Source of the DNA: an uncultured Pseudorhodobacter sp.
GTDB taxonomy: Bacteria; Pseudomonadota; Alphaproteobacteria; Rhodobacterales; Rhodobacteraceae
Direction: 5' to 3'
NCBI GenBank assembly: GCA_945952425.1
Contig: CAMFIX010000183.1
Coordinates: 1 to 6,378, forward strand
Length of the DNA stretch: 6,378 bases
A program made the position numbers and the translations under genes. Positions 5,112 to 6,378 of this stretch are shown here, piece by piece; the stretch's first letter is position 1, and each line of letters opens with the position of its first letter. The notes under the pieces are model-generated. The model saw only the letters and a list, made by a program, of their open reading frames with translations. It ran no database searches and was not told where the DNA came from.

Positions 5112-6149
5112 ATGATGCGCGCAGTCCTCGCCCGGGCCTTGCTGGCCCTCTCGCTTCTCGTCGCGGCCCTGGCCTGGCCTGGCCTCGTCGCCGCCCAGAC
5201 CGCGACCGATACGGCTACCGCCACCGATACCGCCACGGCCCCCGATGCCATCCCGCCCCATACCGATGTCGCGGTGGGCGCCTATGTGCTGCGGATGTCG
5301 AATGTCTCGCCGCAATCGGGGTCGTTCGACGTCGACATGTGGCTGTGGTTCCGCTGGAAGGGCGATGGCGACAAGCCCTATGACAGTTTCGAAATCGTCA
5401 ATGGCGTGATCTCCAACAAATCCGACGCCCAGGTCGAGGAGGATGGCGACTTCCATTACGCCACCCTGCGCGTGCAGGCGACGATCTTCCACGATTTCGA
5501 TGTCCGCCGCTTCCCCCTGGACAACCACATCCTGCCCATCGAGATCGAGGATGCCGATGCGATCAACCGCGACCTGACCTATACGGCCGACGAAGGGATC
5601 GCCATCGACCCCTCGGTCGAGGTTTCGGGCTGGAGCGTCGCGATGCAGAAACCCACGGTCGAGGTGCACAAATACGCCACCAACTACGGGTTGCGCAGCG
5701 CGGGCGCGGCGGCGAGCGACTATTCGCGGCTGACCTTCTTCATCTCGCTGGACCGCACCTCCTGGGCGCCTCTGTTCAAGTCGTTCTGGATTTCCGCCTT
5801 GTCGGTGCTGCTGGGCCTTCTGGCCTTCCTGATCAAGGCCGACGACCTGGACGCGCGCTTCGGCATGGGGGTGGGCTCGATCTTCGCGGCCAGCGCCAAC
5901 ACTTTCGTCATCACGGGCTCCCTGCCGCCCACGACCGCGGTGACCCTGGCCGAACAGATCAACCTGATCGCTGTCGGCATCATCTTCGTCGCGGTCTTCG
6001 TCTCGATCTGGAGCCTGCGGCTGCGCTACAAGGACCGCGAGGAGGACAGCCTGGCGCTGGACCGCCGCGCCATGTGGGTTTTGGGCGGGATCTATATCCT
6101 GTTGAACATCCTGGTCCTGGCCGTCGATCTGAACGGAATCTCGCGCTGA
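5112..6149 (+). CDS. Prokaryotic pentameric ligand-gated ion channel (Cys-loop superfamily, cysteine-free)
   Basis: This 345-residue protein (344 if ATG 5115 is used) has a signal peptide (about 1-28) and then a Thr/Asp/Ala low-complexity linker (30-44). Residues 50-216 form the extracellular ligand-binding beta-sandwich: 'DVAVGAYVLRM', 'VDMWLWFRWKG' with the family's Trp-x-Arg-Trp type strand, 'FDVRRFPLDNHILPIEIED' (FPLD 134-137 replaces the FPFD turn of the Cys loop, with no cysteine), and 'SDYSRLTFFISLDR' leading into the membrane. Four membrane segments follow: M1 about 220-241, M2 249-270, M3 279-303, M4 320-339, with 'SLPP' at the M2-M3 loop where GLIC and animal receptors have 'LP'. 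There is no cysteine in the whole protein. M2 starts Asp247-Ala-Arg249-Phe-Gly-Met-Gly, strikingly like the glycine receptor ARVGLG, but with Asp at the -2' position where GLIC has Glu, suggesting cation selectivity. The ligand is unknown. Its stop codon overlaps the start of the next gene. Confidence 0.88.
   Translation: MMRAVLARALLALSLLVAALAWPGLVAAQTATDTATATDTATAPDAIPPHTDVAVGAYVLRMSNVSPQSGSFDVDMWLWFRWKGDGDKPYDSFEIVNGVISNKSDAQVEEDGDFHYATLRVQATIFHDFDVRRFPLDNHILPIEIEDADAINRDLTYTADEGIAIDPSVEVSGWSVAMQKPTVEVHKYATNYGLRSAGAAASDYSRLTFFISLDRTSWAPLFKSFWISALSVLLGLLAFLIKADDLDARFGMGVGSIFAASANTFVITGSLPPTTAVTLAEQINLIAVGIIFVAVFVSIWSLRLRYKDREEDSLALDRRAMWVLGGIYILLNILVLAVDLNGISR
5205..5240 (+). repeat. Two-copy 18-base tandem repeat in the channel gene
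   Basis: Two in-frame 18-base units (5205-5222 and 5223-5240) share 15 of 18 bases and each encode Thr-Asp-Thr-Ala-Thr-Ala. They make a flexible linker between the signal peptide and the ligand-binding domain. Copy number could vary between strains by slippage without breaking the frame. Confidence 0.7.
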
Positions 6150-6378
6150 TGCTGATCGGGATCGACTGGGGCGGCACCAAGATCGAGGGCATCGCCATGG
6201 CGCCCTCGGGGGCAGAGCTCGCCCGCCACCGCATCGACACGCCGCGGGGCGATTACCATGGCTGCATCGCCGAGATCGTGGCGATGATCGCCCGGCTGGA
6301 GGGCGAGACGGGGCAGAAGGGCACGGTCGGCATCGGCATCCCCGGCAGCCTGGAGCCCGTCAGCCGCCTGGGCAAGGG
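6149..6378 (+). CDS. ROK-family sugar kinase, N-terminal part (3' end outside window)
   Basis: The frame starts at ATG 6149, overlapping the channel stop in TGATG, which points to translational coupling; only a weak GGAA (6135-6138) precedes it. The 76 visible residues begin 'MLIGIDWGGTKIEGIAM', the ROK phosphate-1 loop with the DxGGTK signature, which binds ATP in the actin/hexokinase fold. A second family motif, 'VGIGIPGSLEP', follows at about residues 60-70. Such proteins phosphorylate free sugars such as fructose, glucose or N-acetylglucosamine. The motif style is close to fructokinase/N-acetylglucosamine kinase members, but the substrate-defining region (ExGH and zinc site) lies outside the window. 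No N-terminal helix-turn-helix is present, so it is a kinase rather than an NagC/XylR-type repressor. Cytoplasmic. Confidence 0.88.
   Translation, partial: MLIGIDWGGTKIEGIAMAPSGAELARHRIDTPRGDYHGCIAEIVAMIARLEGETGQKGTVGIGIPGSLEPVSRLGK

Noticed and set aside
5513..5527. A true Cys loop in the channel
   Set aside because: The loop position around FPLD (residues 134-137) has no flanking cysteines, and the whole protein lacks cysteine, as in other prokaryotic members.
755..6149. Anti-phage defence island with caspase and pore effector
   Set aside because: Both caspases, the OmpA protein and the channel carry signal peptides, and there is no nucleic-acid sensor, nucleotide cyclase or transposon nearby, so a cytosolic abortive-infection system is not supported.

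Overview
This is a GC-rich, tightly packed window whose codon use, signal peptides and intergenic motifs look like an alphaproteobacterium, most probably a Rhodobacteraceae member (Rhodobacter/Paracoccus-like). That placement comes from pattern recognition; no marker gene is present. There are no RNA genes, insertion sequences or CRISPR arrays.

Layout. (1) Bases 1-479, plus strand: C-terminal end of a protein with a DUF4384-like domain, cut by the left edge. (2) 480-754: convergent non-coding stretch with strong GC-rich hairpins and a sequence block that I recognise as a likely dispersed Rhodobacterales intergenic element. (3) 755-2200, minus strand: exported caspase-like (peptidase C14, orthocaspase-type) protein with an intact His/Cys dyad and an unusual C-terminal cysteine region carrying a CxxCH motif. 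(4) 2201-2396: divergent promoter region. (5) 2397-3434, plus: exported fusion of a YceI-like lipocalin-type domain and an OmpA-type peptidoglycan-binding domain. (6) 3452-4912, plus, 17 bases downstream and probably co-transcribed: second exported caspase-like protein, followed by Sel1 repeats and a peptidoglycan-binding-like C-terminus. (7) 4913-5111: non-coding, with three separate inverted repeats. (8) 5112-6149, plus: a prokaryotic pentameric ligand-gated ion channel (Cys-loop receptor superfamily, without the cysteines). (9) 6149-6378, plus: N-terminus of a ROK-family sugar kinase, overlapping the channel stop codon by one base and cut by the right edge.

How the parts may work together. 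Two paralogous caspase-like proteases lie on either side of a shared divergent control region, with an OmpA/YceI protein between them. All three have signal peptides, so they should act in the periplasm. Two of them carry peptidoglycan-binding-type domains, and the DUF4384 domain on the left belongs to a family that often accompanies caspase or kinase modules. The simplest reading is an envelope-anchored orthocaspase module; its substrate and trigger cannot be read from the sequence. The ion channel is separated from this module by a structured intergenic region and is translationally linked to the sugar kinase, so its link to the caspases is only proximity. The points most worth a second look are the channel with its glycine-receptor-like M2 segment, the CxxCH tail on the first caspase, and the YceI-OmpA fusion.
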